Assembly: GCA_902632515.1 (NCBI GenBank)
Contig: CACPDA010000001.1
Coordinates: 1 to 64,000, forward strand
Origin: an uncultured Pelagibacteraceae bacterium
GTDB lineage: Bacteria; Pseudomonadota; Alphaproteobacteria; Pelagibacterales; Pelagibacteraceae
DNA: 64,000 nt
Direction of reading: 5' to 3'
Part shown: positions 63,670 through 64,000 of the stretch, piece by piece
Layout of the letters: each line of letters starts with the position of its first letter
Numbering within the stretch: the first letter of the stretch is position 1
The notes under the pieces: generated by a model
Database searches by the model: none
The model's input: only the letters and a program-made list of their open reading frames with translations
Told to the model about the DNA's origin: nothing
Made by a program: the position numbers and the translations under genes

Positions 63670-64000
63670 TTAATTTTTAACTGGTGCTACTTTGCTAATC
63701 CAAATTATTAAAAAAAGGACTGGTAAACCCAAAAAAGCTGTTAATGAGAAAAAATATGGATACCCCATAAAATCTACCCAACTACCGGCATATCCTGCAA
63801 TTAATTTTGGGATAAAAAGCATAATCGAACTAAATAATGCATACTGCGTTGCTGTAAATTTAATTGAGGTTAATCCAGATAAATAAATTACAAATGCAGC
63901 ACCTGCAAATCCACTAGATATATTGTCAGCAGTAATTACAGTAATTAAAAAATTAATACTTATTGGTGAAATAGCTAACCAAGCGAATAATAAGTTACTT
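63670..64000 (-). CDS. ampG: Muropeptide permease AmpG (partial, 5' end off window)
   Basis: 110 codons are visible, ending in TAA at 63672-63670; the start lies beyond the right edge. Segments ITADNISSGFAGAAFV, YLSGLTSIKFTATQYALFSS, LIAGYAGSWVDFMGYPYFF and LGLPVLFLIIWI match the C-terminal helices of AmpG-type MFS transporters, which import anhydromuropeptides. Its stop directly precedes the NlpC/P60 ATG. Confidence 0.88.
   Translation of the reverse strand, partial: SNLLFAWLAISPISINFLITVITADNISSGFAGAAFVIYLSGLTSIKFTATQYALFSSIMLFIPKLIAGYAGSWVDFMGYPYFFSLTAFLGLPVLFLIIWISKVAPVKN

Noticed and set aside
63692..63886. Plus-strand frame at the right end
   Set aside because: Antisense to ampG, whose C-terminal helices are clearly recognisable on the minus strand.

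Overview
The window is chromosomal DNA from a streamlined, very A+T-rich alphaproteobacterium, most likely a SAR11 (Pelagibacterales) member. The reasons are the low G+C, intergenic gaps that are usually zero to a few tens of bases (the largest is about 200 bp), many overlapping start/stop codons, a DMSP demethylase cluster, alphaproteobacterial gene orders (sdhCDAB-mdh-sucCDAB-lpd, rplU-rpmA-obgE-proB-proA-nadD-rsfS, metX-metW divergent from hisC-tyrA), and a SAM-II/SAM-V type riboswitch in front of metX. Species assignment is inference. I see no rRNA, tRNA, CRISPR, insertion sequence or prophage. No gene-free stretch exceeds 300 bases.

Layout. 1-1682 (minus): rpsP (cut by the edge) and ffh, with a leader that can fold into three hairpins. 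1844-3585 (plus): dapF-ftsY. 3578-5898 (minus): a secreted protein of unknown function, an alpha/beta hydrolase and an EamA transporter. 5911-16596 (minus): a 58-residue membrane protein, an amidase, a TRAP transporter (dctM, dctQ, dctP) and five enzymes of 2-hydroxy/2-oxo acid metabolism (D-2-hydroxyacid dehydrogenase, GlcD-type flavoprotein, aminotransferase, two tandem FMN oxidases). 16609-17980 (minus): a PagL-like lipid A deacylase, ccmH and ccmG. 17990-43767 is one unbroken plus-strand run of 22 genes: trmD-rplS, leuCDB, the DMSP demethylation cluster (dmdC, dmdB, alpha/beta hydrolase, dmdA), asd, sdhCDAB, an mmsA-type dehydrogenase, mdh, sucCD, sucAB, lpd and an asparagine-synthase-like gene. 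43762-44757 (minus): a PLP lyase-like enzyme. 44878-51728 (plus): priA and the F1 ATPase operon atpHAGDC. 51721-58247 (minus): rppH, ctpA, rsfS, nadD, proA, proB, obgE, rpmA, rplU. 58313-60750 (minus): gloB, metW, metX under a SAM riboswitch. 60951-62920 (plus): hisC-tyrA. 62917-64000 (minus): an NlpC/P60 peptidase and ampG (partial).

How the parts fit. Carbon and sulfur from phytoplankton-derived compounds seem to feed central metabolism: DMSP is demethylated and its product activated and oxidised by the dmd genes, carboxylates enter through the TRAP system and are oxidised by the hydroxyacid enzymes, and the TCA and ATP synthase operons complete the path. Methionine synthesis (metX/metW) is placed under SAM control. 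The least explained items are the ffh leader RNA, the alpha/beta hydrolase inside the dmd cluster, the substrate of the TRAP/amidase/oxidase cluster, and the asparagine-synthase-like/PLP pair between lpd and priA.
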